A stretch of DNA of 56,461 nt from Coriobacteriia bacterium (GTDB lineage: Bacteria; Actinomycetota; Coriobacteriia; Anaerosomatales; Anaerosomataceae): the NCBI GenBank assembly GCA_030651765.1, contig JAUSBY010000010.1, positions 1 through 56,461 of the forward strand. The letters are read 5' to 3'. The position numbers were made by a program, and so were the translations under genes. Within the stretch, counting starts at the first letter, position 1. Each line of letters begins with the position of its first letter. Below the pieces are notes generated by a model, which did no database searches, had not been told where the DNA came from, and saw only the letters and a list, made by a program, of their open reading frames with translations. Positions 32,333 through 41,339 of this stretch are shown piece by piece.

Positions 32333-33144
32333 GGGAGCGCGCGCTTGAGATCGCGGCACAGCGTCCGCGGGCGTTGGACGGACGCAACCTCCTGCGCGAA
32401 TACCTGCAGTCGCGGATTCTCGGGGCGTTGCAGGAGGCGGGAGCGATGGTACCGCTGGCGTTCATGGGCGGGACCGCGCTTCGGTTCCTCTACCGTCAGC
32501 CGCGCTTCTCTGAGGACCTCGACTTCACGCTCGAACGTGCGGCTGACGACTTCAGCTTCTCTAGCCTTGCCGAGCGTGTCGTCAGGCAGTTGGAGCGAGA
32601 AGGCTACGAGCTGAATGCGCGGGTGGGCGACACCGGTGCGGTGGTCCGCGCTTGGTTCGCGTTCGGCGGGTTGCTGGCGGACGCAGGTCTCTCACCGCAC
32701 GCAGACGAGGTGTTGAAGGTCCTGCTCGAGGTGGACACGCGGCCACCGGCCGGAGCGGTGCTCGAAGTGAGCGTCGTGGACCGCTTCGGTCCGCTGCGCC
32801 TACAGCATCACGATCTGTCCTCGCTGTATGCGGGCAAGATCACCGCCGTACTCGCTCGTCCCTACACCAAGGGCCGTGATCTCTACGACCTCATGTGGTA
32901 CCTCACGCGCACACCGTCCATAGAGCCCAACGCCGTGCTCCTCACAAACTCGCTCACACAGGTGGCGCCCGACGTGGTCGCCGAGGCCGAGGCCGATTGG
33001 CGCACCGCGGTGCGCGCGCGGCTCGCCCGCGTGGACTGGTACGATGCCCGTCGCGATTTGGCGTCGTTCCTCGAACAGTCGCGCGACGTCGACCTCATCG
33101 AGGCGGCCACCTTTGAACAACTACTTCAGGGGAGCTCGCTATGA
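32329..33144 (+). CDS. abiEii: AbiEii-family nucleotidyltransferase toxin
   Basis: The 271-residue toxin has the nucleotidyltransferase motif AFMGGTALRFLYRQPRFSEDLDF (broken: GGTALRFLY, SEDLDF) and conserved KITAVLARPYTKGRDLYDLMWYL. AbiEii proteins are nucleotidyltransferases; characterised relatives (MenT) modify tRNA 3' ends, and AbiE systems can abort phage infection. All expected motifs are present, so the toxin looks functional. GTG 32329 overlaps the antitoxin stop, and the toxin stop overlaps uvrC by 4 bases (ATGA), so abiE and uvrC are translationally coupled. Confidence 0.87.
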   Translation: MRERALEIAAQRPRALDGRNLLREYLQSRILGALQEAGAMVPLAFMGGTALRFLYRQPRFSEDLDFTLERAADDFSFSSLAERVVRQLEREGYELNARVGDTGAVVRAWFAFGGLLADAGLSPHADEVLKVLLEVDTRPPAGAVLEVSVVDRFGPLRLQHHDLSSLYAGKITAVLARPYTKGRDLYDLMWYLTRTPSIEPNAVLLTNSLTQVAPDVVAEAEADWRTAVRARLARVDWYDARRDLASFLEQSRDVDLIEAATFEQLLQGSSL

Positions 33145-35036
33145 GCGCCGAGCGCAGCGGCGGCCTCGACACCGGAGCCGGCTGCGGCCCGATGCCACCC
33201 GACATCGCCGCGCAACTCGGCCATGTGCCGGACGCGCCGGGCGTGTACCTCTGGAAGTGCGCGGGCGAGGTCCTGTACGTCGGCAAGGCCAGGAGCCTGC
33301 GCAAGCGCATGCGGCAGTACGTGAGCGGGCACGACAGCCGCGCTCAGATCCCGCGGATGATGGAGCGCGTGGACTCGTTCGACTACGTGGTGACGGGCAA
33401 CGAGGTGGAGAGCCTCATCCTGGAGGGCAACCTCATCAAGGAACTCCGCCCGCCCTTCAACGTCGACTTCAAGGACGACAAGAGCTTCCCGTTCATCGCG
33501 CTCACGCTCGCCGACCCGTTCCCCGCGATCAAGTACACGCGCGAGCGGCATCGGCCGGGGACGCGCTACTTCGGCCCGTATACCGACGCCAAGGCCGCGC
33601 GCGAGACGGTGGAGGTGGCCCGTCGCGTCTATCCGGTGTGCCGGGCGACGTGCGCCGAGTGGAAGCGCCTGACCGCGCGGGGCGGCAAGCCCACGGGGAC
33701 GGCGTGTTTCGACTACCACGTGGGCAAGGGCCCGGGGCCGTGCGTGGGCGCGATATCCGCCGAGGAGTACCGCGCGCGTGTGGAGAAGATTGCGGCGTTT
33801 CTCGAAGGGCGCCAGCGTGAGGTGGCAGCCGAGCTCGAGCGTGCGATGCGCGCGGCCGCCGCCGACCTGGACTACGAGCGTGCGGCGCGCCTGCGCAACT
33901 CGCTCGACGCCGTGCGCGCGGTGCTCGAGCGCCAGCGTGTGGTCTCGGACCGGCCGCTCGATCTCGACGTGATCGGCATCGAGCGCGAGGAGACCATCGC
34001 CGGCGCACACGTGCTGCTGGTGCGCGAGGGGCGGATCGTGGGCGCCAACGAGTTCGTGCTCGACAAGGGGCTCGACGTGGCCGAGGCCGAGCTCATCGAG
34101 GGTTTCCTGCTCCGCTACTACGGCACCGCGTCGCACGTGCCGCGCGAGGTCGTGCTGCCGACGCTTCCCGAGTCGGCCGAAGCCGTTGAGGCGTGGCTGT
34201 CCGGGCTGCGCGGCACCAAGTCCATCCTCACCGTGCCGCAGCGCGGGGAGAAGCGGGCCTTAGCCGAGCTTGCCGCCACCAACGCGCGTCACTCGCTCGC
34301 GCGCTACCGGCACCGGACCCGCTACGACGAGGAGCGCCTCAACCGCGCGCTCCTGGAGCTCGAAAGCGCGCTCGCGCTGCCGGCGCCGCCGCTCCGGATC
34401 GAGTGCTTCGACATCTCCACGCTCCACGGTCGCTCGTCGGTGGGCTCGATGGTCGTCTTCACCGGAGGTCGTGCCGACCGCGCCGCGTACCGGCGCTTCC
34501 GCGTGCGGATGCCAGCCGAGGAAGCCAACGACGTGGCGATGATGGCCGAGGTGCTCCGGCGCCGCTTTGCCCGTGCTGCCGAGGGCGACACGCGGTTTGC
34601 CAAGCGCCCGGACCTCGTGATCGTGGACGGCGGTCCGCCGCAGCTGTCCGCCGCGCGCACGGTGCTTTCCGAATTGGGGCTCGAGAGCATCTCGCTCGCG
34701 GCACTCGCCAAGCGCGAGGAGGAGCTGTGGCTGCCGGGCTGGGACGAGCCGGTGACGCTGCCGGGCGGTTCGCCGTCGCTCTACCTGGTGAAACGTGTGC
34801 GCGACGAGGCGCACCGGTTCGCCATCGAGTACCATCGCGAGCTGCGTGGCCGGGCGATGACCGCCTCGGCGCTCGACGACGTCCCTGGCGTCGGCCCCAA
34901 GCGCAAGAAGGCGCTGCTGAAGGCGTTCGGGTCGCTCAAGAAGCTCCGGGCGGCGAGCGTGGAGGAGATCGCGGCGGTGCCTGGCGTGGGGCGCGCAGCT
35001 GCCGAGTCGGTGGCCGAGACGCTGAAGGGGGAGTAG
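33141..35036 (+). CDS. uvrC: excinuclease ABC subunit C
   Basis: UvrC makes both incisions in nucleotide excision repair. The 631 residues hold the GIY-YIG nuclease (PGVYLWKCAGEVLYVGKARSLRKR), a cysteine-containing linker (YPVCRATCAEW...CFDYHVGKGPGPCVG), an UVR domain for UvrB (DLDYERAARLRNSLDAV), the RNase H-like nuclease (ECFDISTLHGRSSVGSMVVF ... VIVDGGPPQLSA) and C-terminal helix-hairpin-helix repeats (LDDVPGVGPKRKKALL, VPGVGRAAAESVA). The ATG overlaps the AbiEii stop. No ribosome site is obvious apart from GGGGAG in the toxin end. Confidence 0.96.
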   Translation: MSAERSGGLDTGAGCGPMPPDIAAQLGHVPDAPGVYLWKCAGEVLYVGKARSLRKRMRQYVSGHDSRAQIPRMMERVDSFDYVVTGNEVESLILEGNLIKELRPPFNVDFKDDKSFPFIALTLADPFPAIKYTRERHRPGTRYFGPYTDAKAARETVEVARRVYPVCRATCAEWKRLTARGGKPTGTACFDYHVGKGPGPCVGAISAEEYRARVEKIAAFLEGRQREVAAELERAMRAAAADLDYERAARLRNSLDAVRAVLERQRVVSDRPLDLDVIGIEREETIAGAHVLLVREGRIVGANEFVLDKGLDVAEAELIEGFLLRYYGTASHVPREVVLPTLPESAEAVEAWLSGLRGTKSILTVPQRGEKRALAELAATNARHSLARYRHRTRYDEERLNRALLELESALALPAPPLRIECFDISTLHGRSSVGSMVVFTGGRADRAAYRRFRVRMPAEEANDVAMMAEVLRRRFARAAEGDTRFAKRPDLVIVDGGPPQLSAARTVLSELGLESISLAALAKREEELWLPGWDEPVTLPGGSPSLYLVKRVRDEAHRFAIEYHRELRGRAMTASALDDVPGVGPKRKKALLKAFGSLKKLRAASVEEIAAVPGVGRAAAESVAETLKGE

Positions 35037-35041
35037 GCCGA

Positions 35042-35067
35042 GGGGCGTGCCTTCACGGGCAACGCCC
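35042..35067 (+). terminator. possible terminator after uvrC
   Basis: GGGCGT-GCC pairs with GGC-A-ACGCCC (9 bp with one bulge) around TTCACG just after the uvrC stop. No T-tract follows. Confidence 0.4.
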
Positions 35068-35140
35068 ACCCCAAAACCTCCCGATATTGTGTTCGATGCG
35101 CTTGGGGTTGTACGATTGCGTTATCGAATAGGAGGGTGTC

Positions 35141-35347
35141 ATGACGACTGTGACGATTTCGCCCAAGTACCAGGTGGTCATTCCCAAGCGCATCCGGGAG
35201 CGCCTCGGGCTCAAGCCCGGTCAGAAGATCCAGGTGATTGAGTACAACGGACGGGTCGTGCTCGTTCCCGTGCGTCCCGTTCGGGAGATGCGGGGTTTTC
35301 TGTCCGGCATCGACACGACGGTGCCCCGGGAGGGCGATCGTGTATGA
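35141..35347 (+). CDS. vapB: AbrB/MazE-type antitoxin (VapB)
   Basis: The 68-residue protein is a SpoVT/AbrB swapped-hairpin DNA-binding domain (TISPKYQVVIPKRIRERLGLKPGQKIQVIEYNG, broken at KRIRE) with a short C-terminal tail that would bind the toxin. AGGAGG at 35131-35136 precedes ATG 35141. Its stop overlaps the toxin start by 4 bases (ATGA). It should neutralise the PIN toxin and repress the pair; TTCGAT (35092-35097) and ATCGAA (35123-35128) form a loose inverted repeat upstream that might be the operator. Confidence 0.85.
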   Translation: MTTVTISPKYQVVIPKRIRERLGLKPGQKIQVIEYNGRVVLVPVRPVREMRGFLSGIDTTVPREGDRV

Positions 35348-35724
35348 ACGTCGTCGATTCCTCGGCATGGCTTGAGTACTTCGCCGCCGGACCGAATGCA
35401 GAGTTCTTCGCCGCCGCAATCGAGGCGACTGACGATCTTGTCGTCCCCTCGATCACCCTCTACGAGGTCTTCAAGCGAGTAGCCCACCAGCGCGGTGAGA
35501 GCGAGGCGCTCGCGGCTGTGGCTCAGATGCAGCAGGGCAACGTCGTTGAACTGAGTAGCTCGCTCGCGCTCGACTCGGCCAGAACGAGTCTTGATCTCAA
35601 GCTACCCATGGCGGACAGCGTGATCCTGGCGACCGCCCGTGCCTTCGATGCTACGCTCTGGACTCAGGACGTCGACTTCGAGGGTGTGAGCGGCGTTATG
35701 TACGCGAGCACGGCGTCGGACTAG
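35344..35724 (+). CDS. vapC: PIN-domain ribonuclease toxin (VapC)
   Basis: The 126-residue PIN domain keeps the acidic residues that bind metal: Asp5 (NVVDSSAWLEYF), Glu41 (PSITLYEVFKR), Asp90 (LPMADSVILATAR) and Asp109 (LWTQDVDFEGV). VapC toxins cut tRNA or rRNA. Length and motifs are normal, so it looks active. It is coupled to the AbrB-type antitoxin upstream. Confidence 0.87.
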   Translation: MNVVDSSAWLEYFAAGPNAEFFAAAIEATDDLVVPSITLYEVFKRVAHQRGESEALAAVAQMQQGNVVELSSSLALDSARTSLDLKLPMADSVILATARAFDATLWTQDVDFEGVSGVMYASTASD

Positions 35725-35757
35725 CAGAGACATGCGAATGAATCGGGTGCCGCCGCT

Positions 35758-35865
35758 ATGAGGGTGCAGATTCTCAACTACCTGGATCGCGTTCGGTCCA
35801 GCTTCTGGTTCCTCCCGACGGTCATGGCCGGTGGTGCGGTGGCGCTGACGCTGAGGGCGCGGTAG
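35758..35865 (+). pseudogene. N-terminal remnant of a DUF2254 membrane protein
   Basis: This 35-codon frame reads YLDRVRSSFWFLPTVMAGG and then a few hydrophobic residues before a TAG. The LDRLRSSFWFvP segment is the start of the first transmembrane region of DUF2254 proteins, which are normally about 400 residues or more. The rest of the gene is absent; DUF2277 begins 9 bases later. It is a deletion scar rather than a working gene. Confidence 0.5.
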
Positions 35866-35874
35866 GAGGTCGTC

Positions 35875-36240
35875 ATGTGCAGGAACATTCGCGTGCTGTT
35901 CAACTTCGAGCCGCCTGCCTCGGAGGAGGAGGTTCGAGCTGCCGCGCTGCAGTACGTCCGCAAGATCAGCGGCTACGCGGGGCCTTCCGCAGCCAATGAA
36001 GCGGCGTTCAATCGGGCGGTGGACGACGTCGCCGACGTGTCGGCCCGGCTCATCGACTCGCTGGTGACCAGCGCGCCGCCTCGTGACCGCGAGAAGGAGC
36101 TGGCGAAAGCCCGGGAGCGGGCCGTGCGCAGGTTCGGCGCCGCACGTCGGGCGCCTCGCGCTCCTTGCCCGCCGCTACGGTCGCGTAGCTCGCCGAAGGA
36201 TCGCACTGGCAACGTGACCATGCACATGTCGCGAGGGTAG
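35875..36240 (+). CDS. DUF2277 family protein
   Basis: The 121-residue protein begins MCRNIRVLFNFEPPASEEEV and contains QYVRKISGYAGPSAANEAAF and LVTSAPPRDREKE, which match the small DUF2277 family. Its function is unknown. The family is usually about 85-90 residues; here about 30 residues rich in Arg, Pro and Ser extend it, suggesting that the natural stop was lost. ATG 35875 follows TAGGAGG. Confidence 0.8.
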   Translation: MCRNIRVLFNFEPPASEEEVRAAALQYVRKISGYAGPSAANEAAFNRAVDDVADVSARLIDSLVTSAPPRDREKELAKARERAVRRFGAARRAPRAPCPPLRSRSSPKDRTGNVTMHMSRG

Positions 36241-36356
36241 GGCGCGAGATTCGTCGTCAGAGAAGGGGAATAATCTGAGTTCAGTCAGTTGGTGATCAGC
36301 CTCGTCCGCGTTGCTTCAGATGACGGGGCTGACCCTTGGCAGTGGGGAACTGAGAT

Positions 36357-39300
36357 ATGGGCAAACGATCCACCCGCGATACGCATCAAGCCGAGGGTGT
36401 TCAGACGCCACCGGTCCCGATTGTGGGGATTGGCGCTTCTGCCGGGGGACTGGCAGCTTTTTCCGACCTACTGAAAGACCTTCCTCCAAACCCGGGCGTG
36501 GCGATTGCCTTCGTCCAACATCTCGAGCCGACACACGAGAGCGATCTCGTGGACATCCTCGCCCGTAGATCATCGATGCCTGTCGTTCAGGTCGCATCGG
36601 ACATGATCGCCGAGGTCGACCATGTCTACGTGATTCCGCCCAACACCCTCATGCGTATGACGGGGACCCGGTTCATCCTCGATCCCCGTCCCCCGGGTGC
36701 GCAGCCCAGCATGACCGTCGACATCTTCTTCAAGTCGCTTGCCGCCGAACACGGCCCGAGAGCCATCGGCGTCGTCCTCTCCGGCACTGCTACCGATGGA
36801 ACCCTGGGCCTTGGCGCGATCAAGGGGCAGGGCGGTATCGCGCTCGTGCAGGATCCGGAGACCGCCGAGTACACCGGAATGCCCGAGAGCGCGATTTCTG
36901 CGGGAGTGGCCGACATCATCGCCTCACCGCAGCGTCTGGCCCAGGAGATCGTGCATCTCGCGACCCACCCGTATGTCCGCGAAGAGCACGAGCCACTTTC
37001 CCCCGCGCGGCCGACAACGCTTGCTGAAGGTGACGGTCAAGCGTTTGAGGACATCGTCTCCCGGGTGCGGAAGTCGAGCGGGCTCGATCTCACTCACTAC
37101 AAGCAGCCCACGATCATCAGGCGCATCGAGCGACGCATGGCGATGAATCGGATCACCAGCATGGAGGACTACGTTGCGCTTATCGACCGCGACCCGGAGG
37201 AGCTACCCAGACTGCAAGACGATGTCCTCGTCAGGGTCACCTCCTTCTTCAGGGACCCGTTGACGTTTGAAGCGCTCAAGGCCGAGTTCGTCCCTTCGAT
37301 CGTCGAGCGTCGCCGCGGTGACTCTGCGCCCATTCGTGTGTGGGTGCCCGGTTGCGCCACGGGAGAAGAGCCGTACTCTATAGCGATCGTGCTTCTGGAG
37401 GCGCTTGGAGCGGCCGGGGTGGACTGCTCGATACAGGTCTTCGCTTCGGACTTGAGAGAACAGGATCTCGAGTTTGCGCGTCGGGGCATCTACCCTGTCC
37501 AGATCGAGAGCGACGTCTCGGAAGAGCGACTTGCGCGCTACTTCGTGCGAGTCGAAAGCGGCTACAGGATAGGCAAGGCGGTGCGCCAGACGTGCGTATT
37601 CGCCCGCCATGACGTCACGACCGATCCGCCTTTCGCACGCATGGACATGATCAGCTGCAGGAACCTTCTCATCTATCTCGACACCGAGCTGCAGTCCGAG
37701 TTGCTCAGGTTCTACCACTACTCCCTGGTGCCTGGCGGGGTCCTCATGCTTGGAAGTGCCGAGGGGGTCGGTGCGGCGCCTGCACTCTTCGAGCAGACGC
37801 CGAGCACGGGCATCTTCGATCGCGCCCAGATCGAGACGCCACCATTGCGCTTTGGGCGTCCGGGAAGGTCGTCGTCCCGGTCCAGGCAAGGCGCTCAACC
37901 GACTACGTTTGAAGAGGAGCGCAGCCGGGAGTGGGACGACGCGCAACGGCAACTCGATGACATGCTGCTCGACCGCTACGCTCCCGCTGCCGTCCTCGTC
38001 GACGAGCACTTTCGGATCACCCAGATCCGCGGCGATGCGGGCGAGTACCTGCATCTGAGCCCCGGCGAGGCGACACTCGATCTGGGAAGCATGGTGACCC
38101 CGGGGTTCGCAGCTGCTATCAGAGCGGCGATCGACGAGGTTCAGGCGACGGAGAAAATGGCGCGCAGGGAGGCCGTCAGGTCCCGGACGGAAGGGGGCCA
38201 CACCGCGGTCGACATCGTCGTGCTCCCGGTCGTCATGCCCGGGCGACCGCCGAGCTACGCCATCCTGTTCAACGAGGGGGACGCGGTGTCGCGGCCGGAG
38301 TCGGAAATCGGCGACGTGCCTGCTGAGACCGAGTACCTGAGGCAGGAACTCGAGGCCGCTCAGGAACGGTTGCGCATCATCAGGTACAGCCGGGACACCT
38401 CGATGGAGGAGTTGAGCGCAGCTAACGAAGAGGTTCAGTCGAGCAACGAAGAGTTGCAGAGCATGAACGAGGAACTGGAGACGGCCAAGGAGGAGCTTCA
38501 GTCTACCAACGAGGAGCTGGCAACTCTCAACAGCGAGCTACACGCACGCAATCAGGATCTCAGCCGACACATCGACGACCTGGACAACCTCTTGTCGAGC
38601 GCGTCGATCCCCATCATCTTGCTCGACTCGGCGTTCCGCATCCGCCGGTATACCGCGCAGGCGGCCTCCATAGTCGGCCTGACAGCTGACGACGTGGGGC
38701 GGCCGATCTCCCGTATGCGCTCACACCTCATCCGCGATGGCCTTGAGGACCAGATGCGGGAGGTGGTGGCATCAGGCAAAGTACATGAGCAAGAGCTCAC
38801 TGATGGCTCGGGCCGCTGGTATCTGATGACCATCCGCCCGTTCCGGTCCACCGCAGGAGAGGTAACCGGCACTGTCGTCACGCTCGTGGACATCGATGCA
38901 CGGACCCGGCTGCGTCTCGAGGCCGAGCGACTCGTGCGCTTCCGTGAGGCTGCCATCGCCGCGGCCACGACACTGAGCACAACCGAGAATCCTGCCGGCG
39001 CGTTGCAGCAGGCATTGTCGTCCGTTGCGAACGTGTACTGCGCTAGCGGATTCGAGCTCGAGGAGTCCGATGTGCTCGAAGGCGCCGGGCGTGAGCCGAT
39101 GGAGACTCTGTCGGACACAGGGATGCTCGTCCGGCTCTCGCTGCCGCTCTACGGGGCGACCGGCGACCCACTGGGAACCGTCCACTTCGACTTCGACGAG
39201 GGGCGAGCGCCCCTTGACGGGCCGGAACAAGACTTTGGCGCCAGGGTGGCGGAGATCATCGCGCGCGCGCTCGAGCACACCCGGCAGGTGGAGGCTCTCG

Positions 39301-40064
39301 AGGGCCTGGTGAGTGAGCGGACCGCTTCTCTCGAAAACACGCTCCTTCATCTCGAGTTGGCGCTCCACACGCGAGACGAATTCCTCGCAAGAATGAGCCA
39401 CGAACTGAGGACGCCGCTGAACTCGATCATCGGCTTCTCGGGCATGCTTCTGAGCGACATGGCCGGAAGGCTGAACGAGGAGCAAGAGCGCCAGATCCAG
39501 ATGGTGTCGGACTCGGGCAAGCATCTTCTTGCGTTGATCACGGGCCTGCTCGACATGGAGAAGATGATCGCCGGAGCCATGCCCGTCACCGTCACGACGT
39601 TCTCGTTGACCGAGGTCGTCGAAGACGTCGTCAACTCACTCAAACCTCTCGCCGAGGTCAAGGGCGTCGCCCTGGATACGAGCCCGTTGGATCCGGAACT
39701 GACAGTCATCTCCGATGAACTCAAGGTGCGGCAGATCCTGCTGAATCTCCTGAGCAACGCCGTGAAGTTCACCGATGAAGGTGCGATCACGGTTCGCGGC
39801 AATGTCTCTGCCGAGACACTCGAACTCAGCATCGAAGACACCGGATGCGGCATGTCCCCCAAACAGATCAAACAGGCGTTTCGGGAGTTCGAGCAGGTCG
39901 ATCGGGGACCCGACAAGGTCAAGGACGGCACCGGGCTCGGGCTCAGCATCGCCGTGCGGCTGGCACGTCTCCTCGGCGGGGACCTGACCGCCGAGAGCAC
40001 GCCGGGCGTCGGCTCGACATTCACGCTGACGCTCCCGGTCGAGTACCGGGAGGTCGAGCAGTAG
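36357..40064 (+). CDS. CheB-CheR-PAS-histidine kinase fusion protein
   Basis: The 1235-residue signalling protein has a CheB methylesterase (about 18-205; Ser in GIGASAGGL, His in FVQHLEP, Asp in LSGTATDGTLG), a CheR methyltransferase (about 225-490; SAM motif GCATGEEPYSIA), a long coiled coil (about 660-745; SAANEEVQSSNEELQSMNEE), a PAS domain (about 745-850), a GAF-like linker, HisKA (ARMSHELRTPLNSIIGFSG) and HATPase_c (NLLSNAVKFTDEG, GTGLGLSIAVRL). It has no transmembrane segment and no receiver domain, and no chemotaxis gene lies nearby. The CheB part lacks its usual N-terminal receiver. Such fusions are known as orphan sensors; the input and partner regulator are unknown. Confidence 0.92.
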   Translation: MGKRSTRDTHQAEGVQTPPVPIVGIGASAGGLAAFSDLLKDLPPNPGVAIAFVQHLEPTHESDLVDILARRSSMPVVQVASDMIAEVDHVYVIPPNTLMRMTGTRFILDPRPPGAQPSMTVDIFFKSLAAEHGPRAIGVVLSGTATDGTLGLGAIKGQGGIALVQDPETAEYTGMPESAISAGVADIIASPQRLAQEIVHLATHPYVREEHEPLSPARPTTLAEGDGQAFEDIVSRVRKSSGLDLTHYKQPTIIRRIERRMAMNRITSMEDYVALIDRDPEELPRLQDDVLVRVTSFFRDPLTFEALKAEFVPSIVERRRGDSAPIRVWVPGCATGEEPYSIAIVLLEALGAAGVDCSIQVFASDLREQDLEFARRGIYPVQIESDVSEERLARYFVRVESGYRIGKAVRQTCVFARHDVTTDPPFARMDMISCRNLLIYLDTELQSELLRFYHYSLVPGGVLMLGSAEGVGAAPALFEQTPSTGIFDRAQIETPPLRFGRPGRSSSRSRQGAQPTTFEEERSREWDDAQRQLDDMLLDRYAPAAVLVDEHFRITQIRGDAGEYLHLSPGEATLDLGSMVTPGFAAAIRAAIDEVQATEKMARREAVRSRTEGGHTAVDIVVLPVVMPGRPPSYAILFNEGDAVSRPESEIGDVPAETEYLRQELEAAQERLRIIRYSRDTSMEELSAANEEVQSSNEELQSMNEELETAKEELQSTNEELATLNSELHARNQDLSRHIDDLDNLLSSASIPIILLDSAFRIRRYTAQAASIVGLTADDVGRPISRMRSHLIRDGLEDQMREVVASGKVHEQELTDGSGRWYLMTIRPFRSTAGEVTGTVVTLVDIDARTRLRLEAERLVRFREAAIAAATTLSTTENPAGALQQALSSVANVYCASGFELEESDVLEGAGREPMETLSDTGMLVRLSLPLYGATGDPLGTVHFDFDEGRAPLDGPEQDFGARVAEIIARALEHTRQVEALEGLVSERTASLENTLLHLELALHTRDEFLARMSHELRTPLNSIIGFSGMLLSDMAGRLNEEQERQIQMVSDSGKHLLALITGLLDMEKMIAGAMPVTVTTFSLTEVVEDVVNSLKPLAEVKGVALDTSPLDPELTVISDELKVRQILLNLLSNAVKFTDEGAITVRGNVSAETLELSIEDTGCGMSPKQIKQAFREFEQVDRGPDKVKDGTGLGLSIAVRLARLLGGDLTAESTPGVGSTFTLTLPVEYREVEQ

Positions 40065-40151
40065 GGCTCGCGGGCGTCTTGCGCCTCGAACTGGTGTTCG
40101 GTAGACAGAAGGTAGTATAGTGGGTCGGTCTGTCAACCAGTAAGGGGCCAC

Positions 40152-41339
40152 ATGTCGCTCGGTGCTCGCTTGCGCCAGTACAGAACCGCACGCAACTACA
40201 CGCTCGACGTGCTCGTCGAGCGGATGGGCGGTCTTGTCTCCAAGCAGGCGCTCTCCAAGTACGAGCACGATCGCGCCACGCCGCGTCCGACGGTTCTGAT
40301 CGCGCTAGCCAAGGCACTGGACGTGAAGGCGTCGCAGCTGATAGCCGAGCCGCGCTACCAGTTCGAACTCGTTGCGTATCGCGCCCTTGCGTCGCTGCCG
40401 AAGAAGGAGCAGGCGACGATCGAGAGTATGGTGCAGCTTGAACTGGAGCGTCGCCTCACGCTCATGGACAAGCTGGGGATCACACCCGAGTACCCGTTCG
40501 TCGAGCCTCAGGAGATCACACGCGATGTCCGGGAGGCGGAGCACGCCGCCGGCGAGCTGCGTCACGCCTGGAACCTTGGAGGTGCTCCGATCGCGAGTGT
40601 CGTGGACGCCCTGGAGTCCAAGGGCGTGCACCTGATCGACGTTGACACTGACCGCGCATTCGACGGACTCGCCATCATCGCGCGCGACGGCGCGGGCGAG
40701 CGCATCGCATGCGGCGCAGCAGCACGGCGCGAGATGGCTCGCGCTCGCCAGAGGATGAATCACGCACACGAACTGGGACACCTAGCGATGCGGGTCGCCG
40801 AGGGCGTTGACGGGGAGGCGGCGGCGCGCCGATTCGCGGGGGCATTCCTGTACCCGGCAGAGGCCGTCGTGGTGGACTTCGGCGCACGTCGCAACCGCGT
40901 CACTGCCGACGAGCTTCTCGGCGCCAAGAAGCGATGGGGCATGAGCGTTCAGGGCGTGCTCTACCGGTTGCGTGACCTGCAGATCATCGACGAGGCAAGC
41001 TACAAGTGGTGGTGCATGTTCATCAACCGTGCTGGTTGGCGCACGGAAGAGCCGGGCGACGAGCCGCGAGAGCACTCCACATGGGTCGACACGTACGCCC
41101 ATCGTGCAGCCGCCGAAGGTCTCATCGCCCGGGAGACCCTGGCCGAGTACATCCCGGCCATCAGCAACCGAACTGCACCTGAAGACATCGACCGCCGCGC
41201 GCTTCTGAAGATGCCACTCGCCGAGCGCCGGGCGTACATGCGGGCGCAGGCCGAGGCGCACGCTGCTGAGTACAACGCCATGATCGACCACGTGTGGCTC
41301 GACGCCGACCTGGGTGAATGGGACCGCGAGCATGAATAG
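40152..41339 (+). CDS. Xre-type regulator fused to ImmA/IrrE zinc metallopeptidase
   Basis: The 395-residue protein joins an N-terminal helix-turn-helix (LGARLRQYRTARNYTLDVLV ... SKQALSKYEHDRATPRP) to an ImmA/IrrE-like peptidase with zinc motif HELGH in RMNHAHELGHLAMR. Family members cleave repressors after stress. It shares eight bases with a MazF-type toxin gene immediately downstream, so it may act as antitoxin, repressor, or a protease that controls one. TATAGT at 40116-40121 could be its -10 box and TAAGGGG its ribosome site. Confidence 0.88.
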   Translation: MSLGARLRQYRTARNYTLDVLVERMGGLVSKQALSKYEHDRATPRPTVLIALAKALDVKASQLIAEPRYQFELVAYRALASLPKKEQATIESMVQLELERRLTLMDKLGITPEYPFVEPQEITRDVREAEHAAGELRHAWNLGGAPIASVVDALESKGVHLIDVDTDRAFDGLAIIARDGAGERIACGAAARREMARARQRMNHAHELGHLAMRVAEGVDGEAAARRFAGAFLYPAEAVVVDFGARRNRVTADELLGAKKRWGMSVQGVLYRLRDLQIIDEASYKWWCMFINRAGWRTEEPGDEPREHSTWVDTYAHRAAAEGLIARETLAEYIPAISNRTAPEDIDRRALLKMPLAERRAYMRAQAEAHAAEYNAMIDHVWLDADLGEWDREHE

